DNA of 6,698 nucleotides from Rhodobacterales bacterium UBA3077 (GTDB taxonomy: Bacteria > Pseudomonadota > Alphaproteobacteria > Rhodobacterales > Rhodobacteraceae): NCBI GenBank assembly GCA_002366685.1, contig DFBP01000247.1:1-6698 (forward strand). The letters are read 5' to 3'. The notes below the pieces were generated by a model that did no database searches, had not been told where the DNA came from, and was given only the letters and a program-made list of their open reading frames with translations. The position numbers and the translations under genes are program-made. Every line of letters starts with the position of its first letter. Positions within the stretch are counted from its first letter, which is position 1. Shown one piece after another: positions 1-6,228 of the stretch.

Positions 1-201
1 TCTCTTAGCCCCTGCCAGTGTAGCCTACGAATTTACGGCGTAGGAAAATCTTTCCCCTTGAGTTTCATATAAGATATTTGCACGGATATTGCTGTATCTT
101 CACGGTTTGGCCTTTAAATAAACCTGTGGTGGGAATTTGAGGAAATATCCTTATTGTAAGAAAATTTCGATTCAGGAAAGAAGATAACCTTTGAGCCATT
201 C
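1..201. other. AT-rich intergenic region upstream of hrpB
   Basis: No coding region is supported here. The stretch is AT-rich (hand count about 33-35% GC for positions 61-180), clearly below hrpB itself. Visible structure is limited to a 6-bp inverted repeat CCTACG (24-29) / CGTAGG (39-44) with a 9-base loop, an AAGATA (71-76) / TATCTT (95-100) pair, and a direct repeat CACGG (81-85 and 101-105) spaced 20 bases apart. No convincing -35/-10 pair with proper spacing was found, although the hrpB promoter is expected here. The CCTACG hairpin is not followed by a T-run, so I do not call it a terminator. Confidence 0.6.
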
Positions 202-2646
202 ATGAAGTCCAACCTTCCTATTGAACCAATTTTGCCGCAGTTATTGCGGGCGCTCACTAAAAACCGCTGCGCTGTGCTCCAAGCTCCGCCGGGCGCGGGG
301 AAAACCACGCGTGTGCCAGCATTTTTATGGGAAAACGGATTTTGCTCTGGCCGCATTTTAATGCTTGAACCCCGCCGTGTTGCTGCCCGTGCCGCAGCCG
401 AGCGGTTGGCCGAGGGTATGGGGGAGAAGGTCGGAGAAACAGTTGGATACCGGGTGCGGGGTGAAAGCAAAACTTCGGCGCAAACGCGGGTAGAGGTTGT
501 GACCGAGGGTATTTTAACGCGAATGGTTCAGTCTGACCCAGAGCTTTCCGGCATCGATTGCGTTATTTTTGACGAGTTTCACGAGCGCTCTCTTCACGCG
601 GATCTTGGCTTGGCGCTTTGTCTTGAAGTGCGTGAAGCCCTGCGCCCAGATTTGGCGTTGCTAGTGATGTCAGCCACGCTGGACGCAAAGCCCGTTGCGG
701 AGATGATCGGGGCCGAGATTGTCACCGCCGAAGGTCGCAGCTTTCCGGTCGAGACCCGCTATTTGCCGCGAGCAACCGGAAAGGTCCGGTTTGAAACATC
801 TATGGCCGCTCTCATCCAGCAAGCCTTGCAAGAAACCTCGGGTGGTATTCTTGCTTTTTTGCCGGGTGCGGGGGAGATCCGTCGTGTTGCGTCCCTATTG
901 GGCGAGCGCAAGGGCGTTAAGGTTATGCCGCTTTATGGTGCGATGCCGTTTAAAGAGCAACGCCGTGTGTTAAGCCCGCTCAGGGAGGGGCGAAAACTGG
1001 TGTTGGCGACCTCGATTGCCGAAACTTCTCTGACTATCCCGGATATCCAGGTGGTGGTTGATGGCGGCAAAGCGCGGCGCAGCCGGTTTGACCCGGGCGC
1101 GGGCATGTCCCGGTTGGTTACCGAGCGTGTGAGCCGTGCCGAAGCGACACAAAGGCAGGGGCGCGCGGGCCGTGTGGCAGCCGGTATTTGTTATCGGCTT
1201 TGGTCAGCGGGGGAAGAGGGCGCACTTCGGGCTTTCCCACCGGCCGAGATCGAAGCCACCGACCTGACGGCGCTGGTGCTTGAACTGGCACTCTGGGGGG
1301 TGAGTGACCCGTCGGAAATGAGGTTTCTCACCCCCCCGCCGGAAGGGGCTTTCAAATCGGCGCAACGCTTGCTTTTGGCGCTTGGTGCACTTGAAACCGG
1401 GGGGCAGATTACAGCTCACGGCAAGGCACTGGCCGCTTTGCCGGTGCATCCGCGCCTCGGGCAGATGTTGCTGAAGGCGGGCGGCAAGCGCGCTTCTTTA
1501 CTGGCCGCTTTGCTGGAAGCACGTGATCCGCTCTCTGGGGCACCTGTCGATGTTTCTCTGCGCATCGAGGCGCTGGAAAACGAGCGTCACTTCCGCGACC
1601 GCCACCCTTACCGCGTGGATGCGGGGGCTTTGAAAACGATCCGGAAAGAGGCGAAGCGGTTTGAAAAACCCGTGAAGAAAAAGGCAGATATCGGCGGGCT
1701 TCTCTCGCTGGCCTATCCGGACAGAATTGGCAAATTGCGGCCGACCGGAAAGGGGCGCTACCTGCTCAGCGGGGGCAAGGGCGCTGTGATGCCGGAAGGG
1801 GACCCGCTTTCATCAACACCGTTGATTGTTGCGGCTGATCTCGATGGAGATGTGCGGGAGGCGCGGCTGCGCCTTGCAATCCCGGTGCGTGAATCCGAGG
1901 TTATGGAATGGCACGGAGATCGGGTCTCTGAAGAGCCGTTTTGCGAGTGGTCAAAACGGGACCGGATGGTGGTTGCCCGTCTTCAGCGGTGCCTTGGCGC
2001 TATCGCGATTGAAGACCGCAGGTGGCAAAATCCGCCAGAAGAAGCGGTAGTTAAGGCCGTTATCGATGGCATTCGGGATATGGGCATCGGATGTTTGCAT
2101 TGGAGCAAACCGGCACGCTTCCTTGTTGCGCGGGTTGAATGGCTGCGTGCCCGCGGCCCTGACCTGCCCGTTATGGATGATACGGCTTTGGAGGCCGATC
2201 TTGAGAGTTGGCTCGGGCCTTATCTGGGGCAATGTCGCACGCGGGCCGATATCGCGAAACTCGATATCCTTGAGCCGCTACAGGCCCGGTTGGGATGGGA
2301 CGGGCAGCAGGTGCTGGACCGCCTTGCCCCGCCAAGTATAACCGCACCAACAGGCACGCGCCTTGCCATCGATTATGCCAGCGAGCCGCCTATGGTTTCT
2401 GTGCGTCTGCAAGAAATGTTTGGTCTTACAACCCACCCAACGGTTGGCCCCGACCGGTTGCCGCTCCTAATCGAGCTGCTCTCGCCAGCGCGCCGCACGG
2501 TCCAGACCACCGGTGATCTGCCGGGGTTCTGGAAAAGCTCTTACGCTGATGTGCGCAAAGATATGCGTGGCCGATACCCCCGCCACCCGTGGCCCGAAGA
2601 TCCGTCGGCAGCCGTGCCAACCAAGCGGGTTAAGCCAAGATCTTAA
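202..2646 (+). CDS. hrpB: ATP-dependent helicase HrpB (DExH-box)
   Basis: Complete 814-aa protein of the HrpB family, DEAH/DExH-box superfamily 2 helicases that act on nucleic acid in the cytoplasm; the physiological substrate is poorly defined in most bacteria. Motifs in order: Walker A APPGAGKTT (residues 28-36), motif Ia LEPRRVAARAAAERLA (55-70), DEFH box (124-127), SAT (157-159), ILAFLPGAGEI (216-226), motif V LATSIAETSLTI (268-279) and motif VI QRQGRAGR (317-324). A helicase-associated HA2-like region covers about 353-450. The C-terminal HrpB-specific domain ends with YPRHPWPEDP (792-801), a family hallmark. Length matches the family (about 800-850 aa). The ATG at 202 is chosen because LPIEPILPQLLRAL directly after it is the usual HrpB N-terminus; the Shine-Dalgarno is poor (only GAG about 7 bases upstream, while AGGAAAG at 174-180 is too far). 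The gene stands alone, and its stop overlaps the stop of the convergent glycosyltransferase gene. No frameshift or missing motif is seen. Confidence 0.97.
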   Translation: MKSNLPIEPILPQLLRALTKNRCAVLQAPPGAGKTTRVPAFLWENGFCSGRILMLEPRRVAARAAAERLAEGMGEKVGETVGYRVRGESKTSAQTRVEVVTEGILTRMVQSDPELSGIDCVIFDEFHERSLHADLGLALCLEVREALRPDLALLVMSATLDAKPVAEMIGAEIVTAEGRSFPVETRYLPRATGKVRFETSMAALIQQALQETSGGILAFLPGAGEIRRVASLLGERKGVKVMPLYGAMPFKEQRRVLSPLREGRKLVLATSIAETSLTIPDIQVVVDGGKARRSRFDPGAGMSRLVTERVSRAEATQRQGRAGRVAAGICYRLWSAGEEGALRAFPPAEIEATDLTALVLELALWGVSDPSEMRFLTPPPEGAFKSAQRLLLALGALETGGQITAHGKALAALPVHPRLGQMLLKAGGKRASLLAALLEARDPLSGAPVDVSLRIEALENERHFRDRHPYRVDAGALKTIRKEAKRFEKPVKKKADIGGLLSLAYPDRIGKLRPTGKGRYLLSGGKGAVMPEGDPLSSTPLIVAADLDGDVREARLRLAIPVRESEVMEWHGDRVSEEPFCEWSKRDRMVVARLQRCLGAIAIEDRRWQNPPEEAVVKAVIDGIRDMGIGCLHWSKPARFLVARVEWLRARGPDLPVMDDTALEADLESWLGPYLGQCRTRADIAKLDILEPLQARLGWDGQQVLDRLAPPSITAPTGTRLAIDYASEPPMVSVRLQEMFGLTTHPTVGPDRLPLLIELLSPARRTVQTTGDLPGFWKSSYADVRKDMRGRYPRHPWPEDPSAAVPTKRVKPRS
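1295..1336 (+). repeat. 10-bp perfect inverted repeat inside hrpB
   Basis: GGGGGGTGAG (1295-1304) is exactly complementary to CTCACCCCCC (1327-1336), with a 22-base loop. It lies in codons for WGVSDPSEMRFLTPPP (residues 365-380). The arms contain runs of six G and seven C (1331-1337). The amino acids are family-typical, so the repeat may be a by-product of codon choice, but it could form a stable hairpin in the mRNA. Confidence 0.7.
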
Positions 2647-3674
2647 CGGATTTTATCATATCCGGACACGTCAGATGCGGGTTTCGTTTGTTTCCACCGT
2701 TTGACGAGCTGCTGCAAAACATTTCCCTGTTTGGCTGCCAAGACCGTCTCAACCCTCCGCGCATTGCCAGCTTTTGGCCGTTTGCGCGCTTTGTCGAGCG
2801 GTTGTGCCACGATCTGCTCCAAAAATGCTTTTCCCTGATCGCGAAACGAAGGCTGCGCCAGAAGCTCATCCGTAAACACCGGCGCGTTTATCATTTCCAG
2901 ATAAGCGGTCGGGTCGGTGTCAATTCTGATAACTTCCTGAACGAGGTCGTCCATCGTCTCAAAGTCATAGGCATTGATAAAAGATTCCGGGTTGATGTCA
3001 CGCAGCACCAGTGGGTTCCCCCAGTAAATCGGAAGGGTGCGCGCGGTAAAAGCATCCATAATTTTTTCGGTTGAATAGCCGTCATGCTCCGAATTCTCGA
3101 AGGCGATGGAAAACCGGTAATTTTTCTGGAGCTCAATTTTGTTGAAGTCATTCGGGGCACCACGACCGGAGGTGATGCTAGCGCCTTCCACCCGTACATT
3201 CCGCAAATACTTTCCGGCTGATTCCACCTGTTTATAAGCGCTCAGCTTCTTGAAAATCTGGTCCCTGATCGGCGCGGCCCGCCAATTTGAATACACGAAG
3301 TTGCAAAACCGTGTGCGCTTATCCACATCCTGCTGGCTAATTGGTAGGCGGTTGTTGACTGCCTCAAAACCTCCGTGCGTTCCAAAAAGAGGGTATCTTA
3401 GATAGCGCTCGCCAAATTCAAGGTGGTCAAACCCGAGCGCGTAATCACAGGCATTAAAATCCGGAACGACGTTTTCGCCGGTATAGAAAATTTTAACACA
3501 GTCAAAACTTGTATAGTTTTTGTGTTGATCCCCAAAGCAGGAATACACCAAATAATCAGGGTCTTGAGACACATATTCGATGTTGTATTTGTCACTCAGC
3601 GAGTTCGTAAAAAAATTTGATTTCTCATCGAAACCCGGCCAGAAATCAACAAATTTTACACGTATTGTTTCCAT
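2643..3674 (-). CDS. GT10-family alpha-1,3-fucosyltransferase-like glycosyltransferase
   Basis: Complete 343-aa protein. The family signature lies at residues 188-219: FSIAFENS (188-195), then YSTEKIMDAF (200-209) and LPIYWG (214-219), the GDP-fucose-binding region of GT10 (FucT) enzymes. An upstream YTGEN block (64-68), followed by CDYALGFDHLEFGERYLRYP (76-95), matches the block in Helicobacter pylori FucT that carries a catalytic glutamate; E67 is the likely equivalent, and E203/K204 the nucleotide-sugar contacts (from recalled family alignments). RFCNFVYSNWRAAPIRDQIF (122-141) is also family-typical. There is no signal peptide or membrane helix, so it is probably cytoplasmic or peripheral at the inner membrane. 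About 50 C-terminal residues are lysine/arginine-rich. The donor is probably GDP-fucose and the acceptor an LPS, capsule or other surface glycan, but neither can be read from sequence. Start: ATG at 3674, 15 bases after the stop of the upstream gene, without a clear Shine-Dalgarno. The 5' third is AT-rich relative to neighbours, suggesting acquisition. Confidence 0.92.
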   Translation of the reverse strand: METIRVKFVDFWPGFDEKSNFFTNSLSDKYNIEYVSQDPDYLVYSCFGDQHKNYTSFDCVKIFYTGENVVPDFNACDYALGFDHLEFGERYLRYPLFGTHGGFEAVNNRLPISQQDVDKRTRFCNFVYSNWRAAPIRDQIFKKLSAYKQVESAGKYLRNVRVEGASITSGRGAPNDFNKIELQKNYRFSIAFENSEHDGYSTEKIMDAFTARTLPIYWGNPLVLRDINPESFINAYDFETMDDLVQEVIRIDTDPTAYLEMINAPVFTDELLAQPSFRDQGKAFLEQIVAQPLDKARKRPKAGNARRVETVLAAKQGNVLQQLVKRWKQTKPASDVSGYDKIR

Positions 3675-3689
3675 TTGTGCATTGCCTGT

Positions 3690-4187
3690 CTACTCGGGTT
3701 TTTGCGCCCTGATTTCGTCACCGCGCTCTGTTAACATTACGCTGATAATATCTGCCATCTGCTTGCTTGCCGGTCGACCGGTGGAGCCTCCAACGCCGAT
3801 GCGCCGCCCAAATGCCCACCAAAGCCCGGGTGCCCAACCGCGTTGAACCGGTTCTTTTGTCACAATCAAAAACCCACCCGAGGGCCGGAAAGCAAAGAAA
3901 CCGCGATCCAGTTTTTCGATATCTTTGAACGTGCAGAAAAACCGCCCGTTTCCGTCAAACAAGCCGTCAGTTGTTAGTACTAGTGTGGTTTCGGTAGATT
4001 TCCAGAACCGCCACGCAAACCAGACGAGACTAATACCGATGGCGGCAAGGATGAAGCTGCCGGCAACATTTCCCGAAGGTTGAGCCGCCACGATGTAAAG
4101 GAGCAACAATCCCAGCACGCCTTGCAGGCCCACGCCCAATATGCGCCGCCCCTGTGAAACTTCGAGCCTAGCCAATTCACGTGCCAT
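3690..4187 (-). CDS. Small two-helix membrane protein of unknown function
   Basis: 165-aa protein that I cannot assign to a named family. Two hydrophobic segments lie at about residues 15-35 (ILGVGLQGVLGLLLLYIVAA) and 41-60 (SFILAAIGISLVWFAWRFW), joined by a very short loop, so it is probably an inner-membrane hairpin with a cytoplasmic N-terminus. The soluble remainder has alternating beta-like stretches (TTLVLTTDGLFDG, GRFFCTFKDIEKLDRG, SGGFLIVTKEP), resembling the layout of bacterial PH-like domains that follow two membrane helices; this is a fold guess. It ends with a Trp/Gly-rich patch (GWAPGLWWAFGRRIGVGGSTGRP, residues 117-139) written here only for position, then a helix (KQMADIISVML). 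The ATG at 4187 has a modest GGGA-type Shine-Dalgarno (about 4195-4198). It lies 15 bases upstream of the GT10 gene on the same strand, so an operon is likely, and is divergent from glmS. Third-position GC is high, as expected of a native coding gene. Confidence 0.75.
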   Translation of the reverse strand: MARELARLEVSQGRRILGVGLQGVLGLLLLYIVAAQPSGNVAGSFILAAIGISLVWFAWRFWKSTETTLVLTTDGLFDGNGRFFCTFKDIEKLDRGFFAFRPSGGFLIVTKEPVQRGWAPGLWWAFGRRIGVGGSTGRPASKQMADIISVMLTERGDEIRAQKPE

Positions 4188-4356
4188 TTTGTTTTCCCGT
4201 TTGCCAAGTGGAGGCGTTATGCCTCAAGCGCTACAAATTTGGAAGCCCAATCAGTGTCTCACGTATTGTGTCATCTGTATTTCACCACGCAATTTGGCGT
4301 TGAAATCGCACTGGGCTTGCCGCAAAAAGGTGGCGAGCAGAAAAAGGACACATAAA
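4188..4356. promoter_or_regulatory. Divergent intergenic region between the membrane-protein gene and glmS
   Basis: This 169-base spacer must hold the promoters for glmS (plus) and for the minus-strand membrane protein/GT10 pair, because the two units start from opposite ends. I could not identify a confident -35/-10 pair on either strand. Two weak inverted repeats are visible: GAGGC (4211-4215) / GCCTC (4221-4225) with a 5-base loop, in the leader of the minus-strand gene, and AAGCCCA (4243-4249) / TGGGCTT (4312-4318) in the glmS leader. Both are of a size expected by chance. No glmS ribozyme-like sequence was recognised. Confidence 0.55.
4344..4348 (+). promoter_or_regulatory. Shine-Dalgarno site of glmS
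   Basis: AAGGA lies 8 bases upstream of the ATG at 4357, good spacing for ribosome binding. It decides the start: the reading frame is open back to 4141, but only the ATG at 4357 has a ribosome-binding site and gives the obligatory Met-Cys N-terminus of a glutamine amidotransferase. Confidence 0.8.
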
Positions 4357-6180
4357 ATGTGCGGCATTATTGGGATTTTGGGCAAGGCGGATGTAACGCC
4401 AGTGCTGGTAGAGGCTTTAAAAAGGCTGGAATATCGAGGGTATGACAGTGCCGGTGTCGCGTTGGTTGGCGAAAACGGCATGGTGAACCGGCGGGCTGTC
4501 GGGAAGCTTTCAGAGCTTGAGCACACCTTGGCTAAATCTCCGGTCAGTGGCAAAAGCGGGATCGGGCACACAAGGTGGGCCACCCATGGTGCCCCGAACG
4601 AAGCCAATGCCCACCCGCATCGCGCCGGGCGCGTGGCCGTGGTCCATAACGGCATTATCGAAAACTTTCACCCGCTGCGTGAGGCTCTGATCGCCAAAGG
4701 CCGCGTGTTCAATTCCGAGACCGATAGTGAAGTTGTTGCCCAACAGGTGGATGATTTTCTCGATCAGGGGCTTACCCCGCAGGCCGCAGTGGCCGCGACC
4801 CTCAAGCTGCTCGAAGGGGCCTTTGCGCTGGCATTTCTGTTTGATGGCGAAACGGACCTGATGATCGCGGCGCGGCGCGGGTCTCCTTTGGCCATCGGGC
4901 ACGGAGATGGGGAAATGTATATCGGCTCGGATGCCATGGCTCTGGCCCCGGTGACCAACCGGATTACCTATCTCGAAGAGGGCGACTGGGCGGTGCTCAC
5001 CCGCAACAGTTACCAGGTTTACGACGCGCTCGATAACCCTGTTTCGCGTGCCGAGCGGGTGGTGAATATGGATGCCATGTTGGTTGATAAAGGCAATCAC
5101 CGCCATTTTATGACCAAAGAAATTTTTGAACAGCCGTCGGTTATCGCGCTGGCGCTCTCGCATTATCTCAATCACGATCACAGCGCCATCAATGTGCCCG
5201 AAGGCGGGCTGGATTTCAGCAAGTTTGACCGCCTCGTTCTGGTTGCCTGTGGCACCGCGTTTTATGCATGTAATGTCGCGAAATACTGGTTTGAGCAAAT
5301 CGCGGGTATTCCGGTTGAAATCGACGTCGCTTCCGAGTTTCGCTACCGTTCGCCTCCGGTTGGAGCGCGAGATGCCGTCATTCTGGTCAGCCAGTCCGGC
5401 GAAACCGCTGATACACTGGCCGCGCTTCGCTATGTAAAAGGCAAAGCCGCCCAAGTGATTGCCGTGGTCAACGCAACAGAAAGCTCGATCGCGCGCGAGG
5501 CTGATCTGGCTCTCCCGATATTGGCCGGGGTTGAGGTTTCGGTGGCGTCCAGCAAGGCCTTTACCTGCCAACTCACGGTTTTTGCGGCGCTGGCCATTCT
5601 GGCTGGCCGCCAGAGGGGCCAGTTGGACGCCGCGGGCGAAAAATCTCATATCGAGAAGCTCGTGAAAGCGCCGCGACTGCTGGATGAAGCTTTGCAGCAA
5701 GAGCCACAAATGGCGGTATTGGCCCGCGATCTCGCCAAAGCCCGCGATATCCTCTTTTTAGGTCGGGGCCCGCTTTACCCGCTGGCACTGGAAGGGGCGC
5801 TTAAGCTGAAAGAGCTGAGCTATATCCACGCCGAGGGCTACGCCAGTGGCGAACTCAAGCACGGCCCCATTGCCTTGATTGATGAATCAGTGCCCGTAAT
5901 TTGCTTTGCTCCCGTTGATGATCTGTTTGATAAAACTGTCAGCAACATGCAGGAGGTTATGGCCCGAGGTGGAAAAGTGCTGCTGATCAGCGATTCCAAA
6001 GGAATTGCGCGTGCAAAAAGCGGCACATGGGCAACGCTCGAAATGCCGGAATCCGACCCGTTCACAACCCCGATCCTCTACGCAATTCCGGCGCAATTGC
6101 TGGCGTATCATACAGCTACGGAAAAGGGCACCGATGTGGACCAGCCGCGCAATTTGGCCAAATCGGTAACGGTGGAATAG
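4357..6180 (+). CDS. glmS: Glutamine--fructose-6-phosphate aminotransferase (isomerizing)
   Basis: 607-aa GlmS (E. coli 609 aa). It converts fructose-6-phosphate and glutamine to glucosamine-6-phosphate and glutamate in the cytoplasm, the first committed step to UDP-GlcNAc for peptidoglycan and LPS. The N-terminal class II glutaminase domain (about 1-240) begins MCGIIGILG, with Cys2 as the nucleophile after Met removal; other glutaminase motifs are RLEYRGYDSAG (23-33), GIGHTRWATHG (68-78), VVHNGIIENF (95-104) and SETDSEVV (120-127). Two SIS sugar-phosphate domains follow: the first with ACGTAF (297-302), SQSGETADTLA (345-355) and SVASSKAF (395-402), the second with LGRGPLYPLALEGALKLKEL (468-487) and ASGELKHGP (496-504). 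The C-terminal DVDQPRNLAKSVTVE closes the sugar site and is canonical. All key residues are present and no frameshift is seen. It starts in the divergent spacer and converges on the RTX gene. glmU, often its neighbour, is not in this window. Confidence 0.98.
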   Translation: MCGIIGILGKADVTPVLVEALKRLEYRGYDSAGVALVGENGMVNRRAVGKLSELEHTLAKSPVSGKSGIGHTRWATHGAPNEANAHPHRAGRVAVVHNGIIENFHPLREALIAKGRVFNSETDSEVVAQQVDDFLDQGLTPQAAVAATLKLLEGAFALAFLFDGETDLMIAARRGSPLAIGHGDGEMYIGSDAMALAPVTNRITYLEEGDWAVLTRNSYQVYDALDNPVSRAERVVNMDAMLVDKGNHRHFMTKEIFEQPSVIALALSHYLNHDHSAINVPEGGLDFSKFDRLVLVACGTAFYACNVAKYWFEQIAGIPVEIDVASEFRYRSPPVGARDAVILVSQSGETADTLAALRYVKGKAAQVIAVVNATESSIAREADLALPILAGVEVSVASSKAFTCQLTVFAALAILAGRQRGQLDAAGEKSHIEKLVKAPRLLDEALQQEPQMAVLARDLAKARDILFLGRGPLYPLALEGALKLKELSYIHAEGYASGELKHGPIALIDESVPVICFAPVDDLFDKTVSNMQEVMARGGKVLLISDSKGIARAKSGTWATLEMPESDPFTTPILYAIPAQLLAYHTATEKGTDVDQPRNLAKSVTVE

Positions 6181-6228
6181 AATTGCCCACAAGGTTTAGC
6201 CAGATTTGAACCGAGGTTTTCTAAAATT
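6181..6228. other. Convergent intergenic gap between glmS and the RTX gene
   Basis: This 48-base AT-rich gap separates two converging stop codons, where a shared terminator would be expected. No GC-rich stem is present. The only candidates are a very short AACC (6209-6212) / GGTT (6215-6218) stem with a 2-base gap followed by TTCT, and a perfect palindrome CTAAAATTTTAG (6221-6232) that runs into the RTX stop codon. Neither is a convincing intrinsic terminator. Confidence 0.5.

Noticed and set aside
24..44. CCTACG-N9-CGTAGG hairpin as a terminator of an upstream gene
   Set aside because: No T-run follows on either strand and the stem is only 6 bp.
114..470. A 118-codon minus-strand frame opposite the start of hrpB
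   Set aside because: It overlaps the conserved Walker A and Ia region of hrpB and its protein shows no recognisable features; it is a shadow frame.
2688..3074. A 128-codon plus-strand frame opposite the GT10 gene
   Set aside because: It is antisense to conserved GT10 sequence, lacks a Shine-Dalgarno and has no domain signature.
3770..3781. Perfect 12-base palindrome CCGGTCGACCGG, and GAACCGGTTC at 3845-3854
   Set aside because: Both lie inside the membrane-protein coding region, and palindromes of this size are expected once or more by chance in a window of this length.
4243..4318. AAGCCCA / TGGGCTT inverted repeat in the glmS leader
   Set aside because: A 7-bp stem with a 62-base loop is expected about once by chance in a 170-base region.
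4141..4356. An upstream in-frame extension of glmS (72 extra codons from an ATG at 4141)
   Set aside because: It would bury the catalytic Cys, overlaps the start of the divergent gene, and lacks a ribosome-binding site; the ATG at 4357 has AAGGA and the Met-Cys N-terminus.
4188..4356. A glmS ribozyme/riboswitch in the leader
   Set aside because: The glmS ribozyme is known from Firmicutes and relatives; no matching core or pseudoknot was recognised and the leader is short.
4510..5709. A 399-codon open frame on the minus strand opposite glmS
   Set aside because: It lies wholly antisense to a fully conserved glmS, has no recognisable domain, and long antisense frames are expected from the biased codon use of GC-rich genes.
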